Positions 8,803 to 17,332 of a DNA stretch of 64,000 nucleotides are shown here, in pieces. Positions within the stretch are counted from its first letter, which is position 1. The number at the start of each line of letters is the position of its first letter. The stretch lies in assembly GCF_019746665.1 (NCBI RefSeq), contig NZ_JAIERS010000012.1, positions 223,025 through 287,024 of the forward strand, read 5' to 3'. Both the position numbers and the translations under genes were made by a program. Origin of the DNA: Sphingomonas sp. Its GTDB lineage: Bacteria > Pseudomonadota > Alphaproteobacteria > Sphingomonadales > Sphingomonadaceae. The notes under the pieces were generated by a model. That model did not search any database. It was not told where the DNA came from and saw only the letters and a list, made by a program, of their open reading frames with translations.

Positions 8803-9501
8803 TTACGCCAGCGCGTCGGCGAGCAGCGTGTCCACCCAGGCGGGGACCAGCGTACTGGCGGGGCCGTTTCTGCTTTCGTCGAACCAGTCGCTGCCCTCCG
8901 AGGGTTCAAGGTTCAGCTCGATCGTGCGGGCGCCATAAGCAGCGGCGAGGCGGACGAAGCCCGCGGCGGGATAGACCGCGCCCGAGGTTCCGATCGACAC
9001 GAACAAATCGGCCTGGGCCAGCGCTTCCTCGATCCGCGCCATCGCATAGGGCATTTCCCCGAAGAACACGATGTCGGGGCGCAGCGCGGGCGCGTCGCAC
9101 CGGGAACAGGCCGTGCCGGGTGGGAGCGCGTCCCGCCAGGGACGCCGGGCTCCACATGCCGCGCACAGCGCCGAGCGCAGCTCGCCGTGCATGTGCAACA
9201 GTCGGTTGGCCCCCGCGCGCTCGTGCAGGTCATCGACATTCTGGGTGACGATCAGCAGATCGTGCGGCCAGGCGAGGTCGAGCCGGGCGAGCGCTTCATG
9301 CGCCGGATTGGGCGCCACCGTTTCCAGCGCGGCGCGGCGCAGATCGTAGAAACGGTGGACGAGCGCCGGATCGCGCGCGAGTGCCTCGGGCGTGCAGACA
9401 TCCTCGATCCGGTGGCCCTCCCACAGACCGCCGGGGCCACGGAAGGTCGCGATGCCCGATTCGGCCGAAATGCCCGCGCCGGTGAGGATGACGATGTTCA
9501 T
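8803..9501 (-). CDS. cobB: NAD-dependent protein deacylase (sirtuin, CobB type)
   Basis: A 232-residue sirtuin. The N-terminus reads ILTGAGISAESGIATFRG, the NAD-binding signature. TQNVDDLHERAG carries the catalytic histidine, and two Cys-x2-Cys pairs (CAAC and CSRC) form the structural zinc site. Residues typical of class III sirtuins (Tyr and Arg recognising acidic acyl groups) were not resolved with certainty, so lysine deacetylase and desuccinylase activity are both possible. It is convergent with the nitrilase gene. Confidence 0.93.
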   Translation of the reverse strand: MNIVILTGAGISAESGIATFRGPGGLWEGHRIEDVCTPEALARDPALVHRFYDLRRAALETVAPNPAHEALARLDLAWPHDLLIVTQNVDDLHERAGANRLLHMHGELRSALCAACGARRPWRDALPPGTACSRCDAPALRPDIVFFGEMPYAMARIEEALAQADLFVSIGTSGAVYPAAGFVRLAAAYGARTIELNLEPSEGSDWFDESRNGPASTLVPAWVDTLLADALA

Positions 9502-9531
9502 CGTGCTCGCTTCGACCGTTAAGCGCCCAGC

Positions 9532-9888
9532 CTAGCGCCGCCGCGGCGCCTGCGCCATGTCGCGTAGCACGCGAGCGCGGTTTTCCAGTTCCTGCGCCTC
9601 CGATGCCGACAAGCCGTCCGCGCCATACCGGTCGGCAAGCGCGTCAATCGCCCACGCTTCTCGCCGAAAGGCGCGCGCCTCGCCGCGGGTCAGCCGCCCG
9701 GCATCGCGCTCGCGCCGGATCACGTCGCGCGTCTCGCGCAGATCCTGCCACGGCCCTGGTTCCGGCGGGGTCGTGCGAATGTCGATCGGCCGACGGGGCA
9801 GATCGATCGGCGGTCCGTTCCGCGGCGCGAACTGGGCCGCCAACGGCGCCGGCAGCAACGACAAGCACAGCAGCAAAGCAACTCGCAT
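9532..9888 (-). CDS. Small secreted protein of unknown function
   Basis: A 118-residue protein with a clear signal peptide (MRVALLLCLSLLPAPLAAQ, cleavage probably after AAQ). The mature part starts with a proline-rich stretch and then has an arginine- and alanine-rich region predicted to be helical, containing RETRDVIRRERDAGRL and a GLSASEAQELENR segment. No cysteine is seen in the mature part. A GGGAGG ribosome-binding site precedes ATG 9888. I do not recognise a named family; it looks like a periplasmic helical protein. It lies 30 bp downstream of the start of no other gene on its strand and diverges from dapB. Confidence 0.7.
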   Translation of the reverse strand: MRVALLLCLSLLPAPLAAQFAPRNGPPIDLPRRPIDIRTTPPEPGPWQDLRETRDVIRRERDAGRLTRGEARAFRREAWAIDALADRYGADGLSASEAQELENRARVLRDMAQAPRRR

Positions 9889-9996
9889 CGCGGATCCTCC
9901 CTTTTGCGCCGATTCATAACGCCGTGAGCTGAACGCGAGCCGAACCCCTTGGCACCCCTACCCTCGATCTGCCATGCGACCGGCAAGGAGCAGGCG

Positions 9997-10725
9997 ATGG
10001 TAGCGATCGGCATTTTGGGCAGCGCGGGGCGGATGGGGAGAGCGATCGCCGCCGCCATTCCCGAATATGATGCGCGACTCGCGGGCGGGGTCGACGCCGG
10101 GGGCGACGTTCGTGCGCTCGCCGAGGCGGCCGACGTTCTGGTCGATTTCACCCATCCCCGCGCCCTCCCCGGCAATCTCGCGGTCGCGGCCGAAACGGGG
10201 ACGCCGATCCTGATCGGCACGACCGGCCTTTCCCCCAACGATCACGCCGCGATCGACGCCGCCGCGCTTGAGATCGCGGTGCTGCAGACCGGCAATACCT
10301 CGCTCGGCGTCACTCTGCTCGCGCGGCTGGTACGCGAGGCGGCGGCGCGGCTGGGGCCGGGCTGGGACATCGAGATCGTCGAGATGCACCACCGCGCCAA
10401 GGTCGACGCGCCCTCGGGCACCGCCCAGCTGCTCGGCGCGGCGGCGGCGGAAGGGCGCGGCAGCAGCCTGGGCGAGCTCGCCGTGATCGGCCGCGCCGGG
10501 CTGACCGGGGACCGGGCCGAGGGGACGATCGGCATCGCCTCCTTGCGCGGCGGCTCGGTCGCGGGGGACCACCAGGTGGTGTTCGCCGGGCCGGGCGAGC
10601 GCATCGAGCTCGGCCACCGCGCCGAGAATCGCGAGATTTTCGCCCGCGGCGCGATCACCGCCGCGCGCTGGCTCGCCGGGCGGGCGCCGGGGCGCTATAC
10701 GATGGCGCAGGTGCTCGGCCTATGA
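9997..10725 (+). CDS. dapB: 4-hydroxy-tetrahydrodipicolinate reductase
   Basis: A 242-residue NAD(P)H-dependent enzyme of the diaminopimelate/lysine pathway. The N-terminal Rossmann motif is GILGSAGRMGRAI, and the substrate-binding EMHHRAKVDAPSGTA box contains the catalytic histidine pair and lysine. The start ATG 9997 follows AAGGAG; an in-frame codon 48 bp upstream has no such site. The final bases overlap nth as ATGA. Confidence 0.95.
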   Translation: MVAIGILGSAGRMGRAIAAAIPEYDARLAGGVDAGGDVRALAEAADVLVDFTHPRALPGNLAVAAETGTPILIGTTGLSPNDHAAIDAAALEIAVLQTGNTSLGVTLLARLVREAAARLGPGWDIEIVEMHHRAKVDAPSGTAQLLGAAAAEGRGSSLGELAVIGRAGLTGDRAEGTIGIASLRGGSVAGDHQVVFAGPGERIELGHRAENREIFARGAITAARWLAGRAPGRYTMAQVLGL

Positions 10726-11381
10726 ACAAGGCGCAGGTTATCGAGTTCTATAGCCGGCTCGCCGCCGACAATCCGCATCCCGAAACCGAGCTGCTATCGG
10801 TCAACACCTATACCCTGCTCGTCGCGGTCGTGCTCTCGGCGCAGGCGACCGACGCGGGGGTCAACAAGGCGACCCGGCGGCTGTTTCAGCAGGTGACAAC
10901 GCCGGAGCAAATGGTCGCGCTTGGCGAGGAGGGGCTGAAGGAGCACATCAAGACGATCGGCCTGTTCAATTCCAAGGCCAAGAATGTGATCGCGCTCAGC
11001 GAAGCGCTGATCGCCGAGCATGGCGGCGCGGTGCCCGCCGACCGCGACGCGCTCGAAAAGCTCCCCGGCGTCGGGCGCAAGACCGCCAATGTCGTGATGA
11101 ACGTCGCGTTCGGGGCGGAGACCTTCGCGGTCGATACGCACTTGTTCCGCGTCTGCAACCGCACCGGCCTCGCCAAGGGCAAGACGCCGCTCGCGGTGGA
11201 GCTGAAGCTCGATAAGGCGACGCCCCAGCCCTTCCGGCTCCATGCGCATCACTGGTTGATCCTGCACGGTCGTTACACTTGCAAGGCCCGTACCCCCGAA
11301 TGCTGGCGATGCAGCGTCGCCGATCTGTGCGCGTTCAAGCAGAAGACACCCGCGCCCACCAAGCGGGTAAAGGAGGTGTGA
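10722..11381 (+). CDS. nth: Endonuclease III
   Basis: A 219-residue base-excision-repair glycosylase/AP lyase acting on oxidised pyrimidines. The helix-hairpin-helix LPGVGRKTANVV carries the catalytic lysine, and VDTHLFRV the catalytic aspartate. The C-terminal [4Fe-4S] ligands are spaced Cys-x6-Cys-x2-Cys-x5-Cys (CKARTPECWRCSVADLC). It overlaps dapB by 4 bp and its stop codon shares one base with the next start. Confidence 0.96.
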   Translation: MNKAQVIEFYSRLAADNPHPETELLSVNTYTLLVAVVLSAQATDAGVNKATRRLFQQVTTPEQMVALGEEGLKEHIKTIGLFNSKAKNVIALSEALIAEHGGAVPADRDALEKLPGVGRKTANVVMNVAFGAETFAVDTHLFRVCNRTGLAKGKTPLAVELKLDKATPQPFRLHAHHWLILHGRYTCKARTPECWRCSVADLCAFKQKTPAPTKRVKEV

Positions 11382-11752
11382 TGCGCGTCGCGCTTTTCTT
11401 GGCCCCGCTCGCCTTGATGGCGGCCGCCGATCGCCCGATCCCGGCGGCGAGCCCCGTGGGAGCGCCCGAACTCTGCCTGCCCCGGCACCGCATCCAGAAC
11501 AGCATCGTCCGTTCGGACCGCATCATCGACTTCGTGCTGTTCGGCGGCAAGGTCTACCGCGTCACCCTGGCGCAGGAGTGCCCCGATCTCGGCTATCAGC
11601 GCGGCTTCGCTTATGCCAGCACCGGCAACCAGCTGTGCGCGAGCGATCAGATCACCGTCGTCAACACCGCCCCCGTCCCGGCGGGCGCCCGCTGCGCGCT
11701 GGCGCCGTTCCAGCCGGTGACGCTTACGGGCGGTTGGAAAGCCGCGCGCTGA
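11381..11752 (+). CDS. Small secreted protein of unknown function
   Basis: A 123-residue protein with a short signal peptide (about MRVALFLAPLALMAAA). The mature part has four cysteines, enough for two disulfides, and segments such as RSDRIIDFVLFGGKVYRV and ECPDLGYQRGF. The start ATG 11381 follows a near-perfect AAAGGAGGTG site and overlaps the last base of the nth stop codon, so translation is probably coupled. I do not recognise the family; similar small periplasmic proteins are common in sphingomonads. Confidence 0.75.
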   Translation: MRVALFLAPLALMAAADRPIPAASPVGAPELCLPRHRIQNSIVRSDRIIDFVLFGGKVYRVTLAQECPDLGYQRGFAYASTGNQLCASDQITVVNTAPVPAGARCALAPFQPVTLTGGWKAAR

Positions 11753-11780
11753 GCGCCACGGTCGATCGCAGGAAAGCCTG

Positions 11781-12926
11781 ATGCCGCAAGCCAAGACCAG
11801 CCTCAATTTGCCCTCGCTCAGCATGGATTTCGGCGCGCTCTATTCGGAGAGCCTATACTGGCTGCGCCATCATTGGATCGAGATCGCGATCGCCGCGGTG
11901 GTCGCGGTCATCACCTACATCGTCATCCGTGCCGCGCGCCGGGCAAGCGTGGCGCTGTGCAACCGCGATCGGCCCGGCAAGCTCGGCTGGTGGCGGATCG
12001 CGGGGCGAACCTTGTCGCGCACGGGGCGCTTCTTCGCGCTCGCGGTGGCGCTCGAACTCGCGCGGCGGATCGCGGTGCCGCCAAGCGGCTTGTCCGACGC
12101 GGTCCACGCGCTGTTCATCATCGCCGGGGTGTTCCAGGGGGCCTTGTGGGCGCGCGAGCTGATCCTCGGCATCGTCGAGGCCAATGCCAGCGACGACGGA
12201 TATGCCGGGGAGACGCTGGGCAGCGCGATCAATATCGTGCGCGTGCTGGTGAGTTTCGCGGTGTTCGCGATCGCGCTGGTGGTGGTGCTCGACAATCTCG
12301 GGCTGAACGTCACCGGGCTGGTGGCGGGGCTTGGCATCGGCGGCATTGCGATTGGTCTCGCCGCGCAAGGCATTTTCGGAGACCTGTTCGCCGCGCTCGC
12401 GATCATCTTCGACAAGCCGTTCCGCCGGGGCGACGTGATCAGCTTCGACCAGACCACCGGGACAGTCGAGCAGATCGGGCTCAAGTCGACCCGCGTCCGC
12501 CCCGCGAGCGGCGAGCTGCACATCATCGCCAACAAGCAGCTGCTCGATAAGTCGATCCAGAACATCACCCAGCGCGACCATCGCCGTAACCGCTTCGTGC
12601 TCGGCGTGACCTACCAGACCCCGCCCGAGCTGATCGACCGCCTGCCCGATATCCTGCGCGAGGAGGTCGAGCGCTGCGGCCAGCGGTTCGCCCAGGCCGG
12701 GTTCGCCAACTTCAACGCCTCCAGCCTCGACGTGGAACTGGAGTATGACACGCCGAGCGCCGATTTCGCCGCCTGGTACAAGGCACGGCATGACGTCGGC
12801 ATCGCGATCCTGAAGCGCTTCGCGGCGGAGGGGATCGAGTTCGCTTATCCCACCCAGACCACGTTCACCGCCGCGCCGGACGGGAAGATGGTAATGCCCT
12901 ATGCCGCACCGGGGGCGGCGAGCTAA
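11781..12926 (+). CDS. MscS-family mechanosensitive ion channel
   Basis: A 381-residue membrane protein. Four hydrophobic segments can be seen (around residues 33-53, 80-95, 108-130 and 150-175). They are followed by the pore-lining helix region GLGIGGIAIGLAAQ, with its alternating glycine and alanine packing, and the GDLFAALAIIFDKPFRRGD beta-domain entry characteristic of MscS. The C-terminal cytoplasmic vestibule follows. It would open under membrane tension on osmotic downshock. It stands alone, 28 bp after the small secreted protein. Confidence 0.9.
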   Translation: MPQAKTSLNLPSLSMDFGALYSESLYWLRHHWIEIAIAAVVAVITYIVIRAARRASVALCNRDRPGKLGWWRIAGRTLSRTGRFFALAVALELARRIAVPPSGLSDAVHALFIIAGVFQGALWARELILGIVEANASDDGYAGETLGSAINIVRVLVSFAVFAIALVVVLDNLGLNVTGLVAGLGIGGIAIGLAAQGIFGDLFAALAIIFDKPFRRGDVISFDQTTGTVEQIGLKSTRVRPASGELHIIANKQLLDKSIQNITQRDHRRNRFVLGVTYQTPPELIDRLPDILREEVERCGQRFAQAGFANFNASSLDVELEYDTPSADFAAWYKARHDVGIAILKRFAAEGIEFAYPTQTTFTAAPDGKMVMPYAAPGAAS

Positions 12927-12927
12927 G

Positions 12928-14112
12928 CTACACCAGCTCGAGCGCAACCGCCGTCGCCTCGCCGCCGCCGATGCAGAGCGAGGCAAGGCCGCGCTTGCCG
13001 CCGGTTTTCTGCAGCGCGGAGATCAACGTCGCCATGATCCGCGCGCCACTCGCGCCGATCGGGTGGCCCAGCGCGCAGGCACCGCCATGGATGTTGAGCT
13101 TGTCGTGCGGGATGCCGAGCTCGCGCATCGCGATCATCGCGACGACCGCGAACGCCTCGTTCACTTCGAACAGATCGACCTCGTCGACCGCCCAACCCGC
13201 CTTGGCGAGCGCCTTCTTGATCGCCGGCACCGGCGCCGTGGTGAACTTGGCGGGCTCATGCGCGTGCGCCGCGTGCGCCACGATCCGCGCGACGGGGGTG
13301 AGGCCGAGCTTCTCGGCGGTCGACTGGCGCATCATCACCAACGCCGCCGCGCCGTCCGAAATCGACGAGGCATTGGCCGCCGTGACCGTACCGTCCTTGG
13401 CGAAGGCGGGCTTGAGCGTCGGGATTTTGGCGGGATCGCCCTTTTGCGGCTGCTCGTCCTTGTCGACCGTCACCGCGCCCTTGCGGGTCGTGATCTCGAC
13501 CGGCACGATCTCGCGATCGAACGCGCCGCTCGTCTGCGCGGCCTTGGCGCGGGTGAGCGAGGTGATCGCGTAATCGTCCTGCTCGGCGCGGGTGAACTGA
13601 TATTCGGCCGCGCTATCCTCGGCGAAATTGCCCATCAGTTTGCCGGGCGCATAGGCGTCCTCAAGGCCATCGAGATACATATGGTCGATCAGCCGATCAT
13701 GGCCGATCCGCGCGCCGCCGCGATGCGCCAGCGAGAGATAGGGCGCGTTGGTCATGCTTTCCATGCCGCCCGCGACGACGATGTCGGCCGAGCCGGCAGC
13801 GAGCGTGTCGTGCGCCATGATCGCGGCCTGCATTCCCGAACCGCACATCTTGTTCACGGTCGTCGCCTCGACGTGAAGCGGCAGCCCGGCCTTGAGCGCC
13901 GCCTGACGCGCCGGCGCCTGGCCGAGCCCGGCCGGCAGCACGCAGCCCATATAGATGCGCTCGACCGCTTCGCCGGACAGTCCCGCGCGCTCCAGGGCGG
14001 CGCCAACCGCCGCCGCGCCCAGCTCGGTCGCGCTCGCGCCGGCCAGGGCGCCCTGAAAGCTGCCCATCGGCGTGCGGGCGTAAGAGACGATGACGATCGG
14101 ATCGGCGGCCAT
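12928..14112 (-). CDS. Acetyl-CoA C-acetyltransferase (thiolase)
   Basis: A 394-residue thiolase. The three catalytic regions are visible: acyl-accepting C90 in NKMCGSGMQA, the GHPIGASGARI histidine box, and the C-terminal CIGGGEATA cysteine. The close match to the biosynthetic type (PhaA/AtoB) suggests condensation of two acetyl-CoA to acetoacetyl-CoA, for polyhydroxybutyrate, mevalonate-independent ketone metabolism or ketogenic amino-acid breakdown. The start ATG 14112 follows AGGAG. The longer open frame upstream is not coding-like. It is convergent with the MscS gene (one base apart). Confidence 0.93.
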   Translation of the reverse strand: MAADPIVIVSYARTPMGSFQGALAGASATELGAAAVGAALERAGLSGEAVERIYMGCVLPAGLGQAPARQAALKAGLPLHVEATTVNKMCGSGMQAAIMAHDTLAAGSADIVVAGGMESMTNAPYLSLAHRGGARIGHDRLIDHMYLDGLEDAYAPGKLMGNFAEDSAAEYQFTRAEQDDYAITSLTRAKAAQTSGAFDREIVPVEITTRKGAVTVDKDEQPQKGDPAKIPTLKPAFAKDGTVTAANASSISDGAAALVMMRQSTAEKLGLTPVARIVAHAAHAHEPAKFTTAPVPAIKKALAKAGWAVDEVDLFEVNEAFAVVAMIAMRELGIPHDKLNIHGGACALGHPIGASGARIMATLISALQKTGGKRGLASLCIGGGEATAVALELV

Positions 14113-14221
14113 GCGAGCGGACTCCTGGAATAAGGTGCCCGCGCATCTAGGATGAATAAGCGGCGGTTTGAAGCCGGAAGCATGACGGAACCCCAAGCCC
14201 GCCCCGCGCGTCTCGCTCGCC

Positions 14222-14479
14222 ATGGCCGATCCGCTCACCATGACCCTGAAGTGGGCGGCCTCCGGCTCCGGGATGATCGCCGCCGCGATGGTTTCGCTCG
14301 ATCTGGGGCGCAAGATCACGGGCTATGGCTTCGTCCTGTTCATCGTTTCGTCGATCTGCTGGATCTCGGGCGCGCTGTTGACGAAGGACGCGGCGCTCGC
14401 CACCCAGAACGCGGTGCTGTTCGGGATCAATCTGCTGGGTGTCTATCGCTACCTCATTCGCAAGCGCCCTCCCGGCTGA
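14222..14479 (+). CDS. Small membrane protein of unknown function
   Basis: An 85-residue hydrophobic protein with about three membrane segments (residues 10-25, 32-52 and 62-78), and a positively charged C-terminus (RKRPPG). Segments such as GYGFVLFIVSSICWISGAL give it a fold resembling small PnuC/YgjV-like membrane proteins, but the similarity is impressionistic. It diverges from the thiolase gene and overlaps the next gene by 41 bp if the GTG start of that gene is right. Function unknown. Confidence 0.7.
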   Translation: MADPLTMTLKWAASGSGMIAAAMVSLDLGRKITGYGFVLFIVSSICWISGALLTKDAALATQNAVLFGINLLGVYRYLIRKRPPG

Positions 14480-15227
14480 GCCCTGGCGCTGGGCGGTGCT
14501 GCTCGGGCTGCTCGGGGCGATTTTCGGGAGCTTCATCGCCGCTTTGGTGATCCGCTGGCCGCAGGAGCGATCGGTGCTCGGCGGGCGATCGGCGTGCGAC
14601 GCCTGCGGCGCGACGCTGCGCGCGCACGAGCTGGTACCGCTACTCTCCGCCTTGTGGCAGCGCGGGCGGTGCCGGCACTGCGGCGCGGCGATTGACGCAC
14701 GCCATGGACGGATCGAGGCGGCGGCGTTGCTGATCGGCCTCAGCGCCGGCTGGATCGCCCCGGGCGTTGAGGGTGTTGGCGCGGCGGTGTTCGGCTGGCT
14801 GCTGCTCGCGCTCGCCGCGCTCGATCTCGCCGAGTTCTGGCTGCCCGATGAGCTCAACCTTGCGCTCGCTCTCACCGGCTTGGCGAGCGCCGTCCTCGGC
14901 CTTGACCCACCGCTCTTGGATCGGCTGATCGGCGGTGCCGGCGGCTTCGCGCTGCTCTGGGCGATCGGGGCCGGCTACAAGGCCGCGCGCGGCCGCGATG
15001 GGCTGGGCGGCGGCGACCCCAAATTGTTCGGCGCGATCGGGCTGTGGCTTGGCTGGCGACTGCTGCCCTTCGTTCTGCTCCTCGCCGCGCTGATCGGGCT
15101 CGGCGTCGCCGGCTTTCGCCTGATGACGGGGCGAGCGGTACGCGCCGACGACGCGCTGCCGCTCGGCACCTTGCTCGCGATCGCGGCTTACCCAGCGGAG
15201 CTCGCCATGCTAAGCGCGAGCCCATGA
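14439..15227 (+). CDS. Prepilin peptidase (A24 family)
   Basis: A polytopic membrane protein of 262 residues. The cytoplasmic zinc-binding loop has two Cys-x2-Cys pairs (CDACG and CRHCG) after the first membrane segment, and the two catalytic aspartates are in ALDLAEFWLPDE and the GxGD-like GGGDPKLFGA. The enzyme cleaves the leader peptides of type IV pilins and pseudopilins and N-methylates the new N-terminus. No pilus genes are adjacent. The start is uncertain: the GTG at 14439 overlaps the previous gene by 41 bp, but no better in-frame start was found before the first membrane segment. Confidence 0.88.
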   Translation: MSIATSFASALPAEPWRWAVLLGLLGAIFGSFIAALVIRWPQERSVLGGRSACDACGATLRAHELVPLLSALWQRGRCRHCGAAIDARHGRIEAAALLIGLSAGWIAPGVEGVGAAVFGWLLLALAALDLAEFWLPDELNLALALTGLASAVLGLDPPLLDRLIGGAGGFALLWAIGAGYKAARGRDGLGGGDPKLFGAIGLWLGWRLLPFVLLLAALIGLGVAGFRLMTGRAVRADDALPLGTLLAIAAYPAELAMLSASP

Positions 15228-15685
15228 GGTTGTTCCCCGCGTTGCTGTTGCTCCCCGCGGCCGCGCTCGCCGCCGAAAAGGCGCCGCCCCGGCCGCTGCC
15301 GCGTTCGGTCGATGGCCTGCCGATCGGCGCCATCCCGCCCCAGGAGCTTCCCGCGACGGGCTGCGCTGCGTTTCTGTGGACCAACACCACCAACCGCGCG
15401 CTGATCGCGATGGCGAACGCCGATCCGGCGCGCATCCGCTTCGCCCCCGCGGGCACGCTCACCGATCTGGTGCGCACCGCGCAACAAGGCGGCGGCAATT
15501 ATGGCTTCGCGACGCACAGCGATTATGCCGGCGGCGATTATCAGCTGTCGCTCGACATCGAAATCGTCGAGCGCGGCGATCTGAGCCAGGGCGCGGTGAT
15601 CCCGGCCGGATCGCTGCGGATCGAGAAGACGGGGGCCGATACGGTGATCGTGCCGGTCGTCGGCATCATCGGCTGCGCGAATTAG
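15224..15685 (+). CDS. Secreted protein of unknown function
   Basis: A 153-residue protein with a signal peptide (MRLFPALLLLPAAALA). Two cysteines (about C47 and C151) could form one disulfide. Segments include GCAAFLWTNTTNRALIAM and GNYGFATHSDYAGGDYQ, and a C-terminal strand-rich region. Its ATG overlaps the prepilin peptidase stop (ATGA), so it is probably translated with it. I do not recognise the family. Confidence 0.75.
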   Translation: MRLFPALLLLPAAALAAEKAPPRPLPRSVDGLPIGAIPPQELPATGCAAFLWTNTTNRALIAMANADPARIRFAPAGTLTDLVRTAQQGGGNYGFATHSDYAGGDYQLSLDIEIVERGDLSQGAVIPAGSLRIEKTGADTVIVPVVGIIGCAN

Positions 15686-15711
15686 GGATTATGCGATTTA
15701 GGGGAAGTGCC

Positions 15712-17133
15712 ATGGCGTCAATGACCGAAACCCTGGCCGCGCAACGCGCCGCCTTCACCGCCGAGCTGCCGGTGTCGCTGAGCGTCCGCCGCGACCGCCT
15801 GAAGCGCGCGGCGGCAATGATCCGCGACCATGCCGAGCGTTTCTGTACCGCGCTCAGCGAGGATTTCGGCCACCGCAGCCGCGAACAATCGATGCTCACC
15901 GATATCGGCGGCTCGATCGCGCCGATCACCCATGCGCTGAAGCAGCTCGACGGCTGGGCGCGGCCCGAAAAGCGGCCGGTGCAGTTCCCGCTCGGCCTGC
16001 TCGGCGCGAAGGCGCGGGTGGAATATCAGCCCAAGGGGGTGATCGGGGTGATCGCGCCCTGGAACTTCCCGATCCAGCTGGTGATGGCGCCACTCGCCGG
16101 CATCCTCGCCGCCGGCAACCGCGCGATGGTGAAGACCAGCGAGTTCACGCCCGAAACCGCCGCGCTGTTCGAGGAAGTCTGCCCCCAATATTTCGCGGCC
16201 GACGAGCTCGCTTTCTTCTCGGGCGGACCCGAGGTGGGCAAGGCGTTCGCCTCGCTGCCCTTCAATCACCTGCTGTTCACCGGCGCGACCGGGATCGGCC
16301 GTCATATCCTCCACGCGGCTGCCGACAATCTGACGCCGGTGACGCTCGAACTTGGCGGCAAGTCGCCGGTGATCCTGGGTAAATCGGCCGATGTCGCGCG
16401 CGCGACGGGGCGCGTGGCGACCGGCAAGATGCTCAACGCCGGGCAAATCTGCCTCGCGCCCGATTACATGCTCGTGCCCGAGGAGCGCGAAGGCGCGGTG
16501 GTCGAGGGGCTGAAGACCGCGACCAGCGCGATGTACCCCAGCCTGCTCGCCAACCCCGATTACACCGCGATCGTGAACGACCGCCATTTCGAGCGGCTGA
16601 ACGCCTGGCTCGACGATGCGCGGGCGAAGGGCGCGAAGGTCGAGACGGTGAACCCGGCGAACGAGGATTTCGCGAGCGCCAACAGCCGCAAGATGCCGCT
16701 CCATATCGTCACCGACGTCACCGACGACATGACGATCATGCAGGAGGAAATCTTCGGCCCGATCCTGCCGGTGAAGCGCTATGCCGGCGGCATCGACGCC
16801 GCGATCGACGAGGTCAACCGCCGCGACCGGCCGCTTGGGCTCTATTATTTCGGCGACGATGCCGGCGAGCAGCGCCGCGTGCTCGATCGCACCATATCGG
16901 GCGGGGTGACGGTGAACGACGTGATCTTCCACGTCTCGATGGAGGAGCTGCCGTTCGGCGGCATCGGCCCCTCGGGCATGGGCGCCTATCACGGGCATGA
17001 CGGGTTCAAGACCTTCAGCCACGCCAAGGCGATCTACGAACAGCCCAAGCTCGATGTCGCGAAGCTCGCCGGGTTGAAGCCGCCTTATGGCAAGGCGACG
17101 ATGGCGAGCGTGAAGCGGCAGATGAAGGTTTGA
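15712..17133 (+). CDS. Coniferyl-aldehyde-type aldehyde dehydrogenase
   Basis: A 473-residue NAD(P)-dependent aldehyde dehydrogenase. The catalytic cysteine lies in NAGQICLAPDY and the general-base glutamate in VTLELGGKSPV. The oxyanion asparagine is in the APWNFPI motif. The overall pattern (an EQSMLTDIG-type N-terminus, a short C-terminus and IHxxKAIYE-like ending) matches coniferyl aldehyde dehydrogenases (CalB). These oxidise aromatic and medium-chain aldehydes. The start ATG 15712 is preceded by AGGGGAAG; an in-frame ATG at 15691 is less likely. It is convergent with putA, with an inverted repeat between them. Confidence 0.9.
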   Translation: MASMTETLAAQRAAFTAELPVSLSVRRDRLKRAAAMIRDHAERFCTALSEDFGHRSREQSMLTDIGGSIAPITHALKQLDGWARPEKRPVQFPLGLLGAKARVEYQPKGVIGVIAPWNFPIQLVMAPLAGILAAGNRAMVKTSEFTPETAALFEEVCPQYFAADELAFFSGGPEVGKAFASLPFNHLLFTGATGIGRHILHAAADNLTPVTLELGGKSPVILGKSADVARATGRVATGKMLNAGQICLAPDYMLVPEEREGAVVEGLKTATSAMYPSLLANPDYTAIVNDRHFERLNAWLDDARAKGAKVETVNPANEDFASANSRKMPLHIVTDVTDDMTIMQEEIFGPILPVKRYAGGIDAAIDEVNRRDRPLGLYYFGDDAGEQRRVLDRTISGGVTVNDVIFHVSMEELPFGGIGPSGMGAYHGHDGFKTFSHAKAIYEQPKLDVAKLAGLKPPYGKATMASVKRQMKV

Positions 17134-17136
17134 GTT

Positions 17137-17301
17137 TTTTGGTTCACGCAGAGGCGCGGAGAACGCAGAGGGAGCGTTGAGCGCTCAAGACGGCGCGAAG
17201 CGCCTACAAATGTAGCGATCAAAGCGCCTACGGCGCGGGCTATAGCCCTAGGCACCTGATTTACCTTCTCTGCGATCTCCGCGCCTCTGCGCGAACCAAA
17301 A
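17137..17301 (+). repeat. 165-bp element with long terminal inverted repeats (MITE-like or bidirectional terminator)
   Basis: The arms at 17137-17170 and 17268-17301 are inverted copies of 34 bp with only two mismatches, starting TTTTGGTTC and ending GAACCAAAA. Between them lies a perfect 12-bp palindrome TTGAGCGCTCAA (17177-17188) and a direct repeat GCGCCTAC occurring twice. Part of the right arm is repeated again as TCTCCGCG units up to about 17330, abutting the putA stop codon. It sits between two convergent genes, so it may also stop transcription. No clear target-site duplication is visible. Confidence 0.75.
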
Positions 17302-17332
17302 CTTCGCGTCTCCGCGTCTCCGCGTGAACCGA

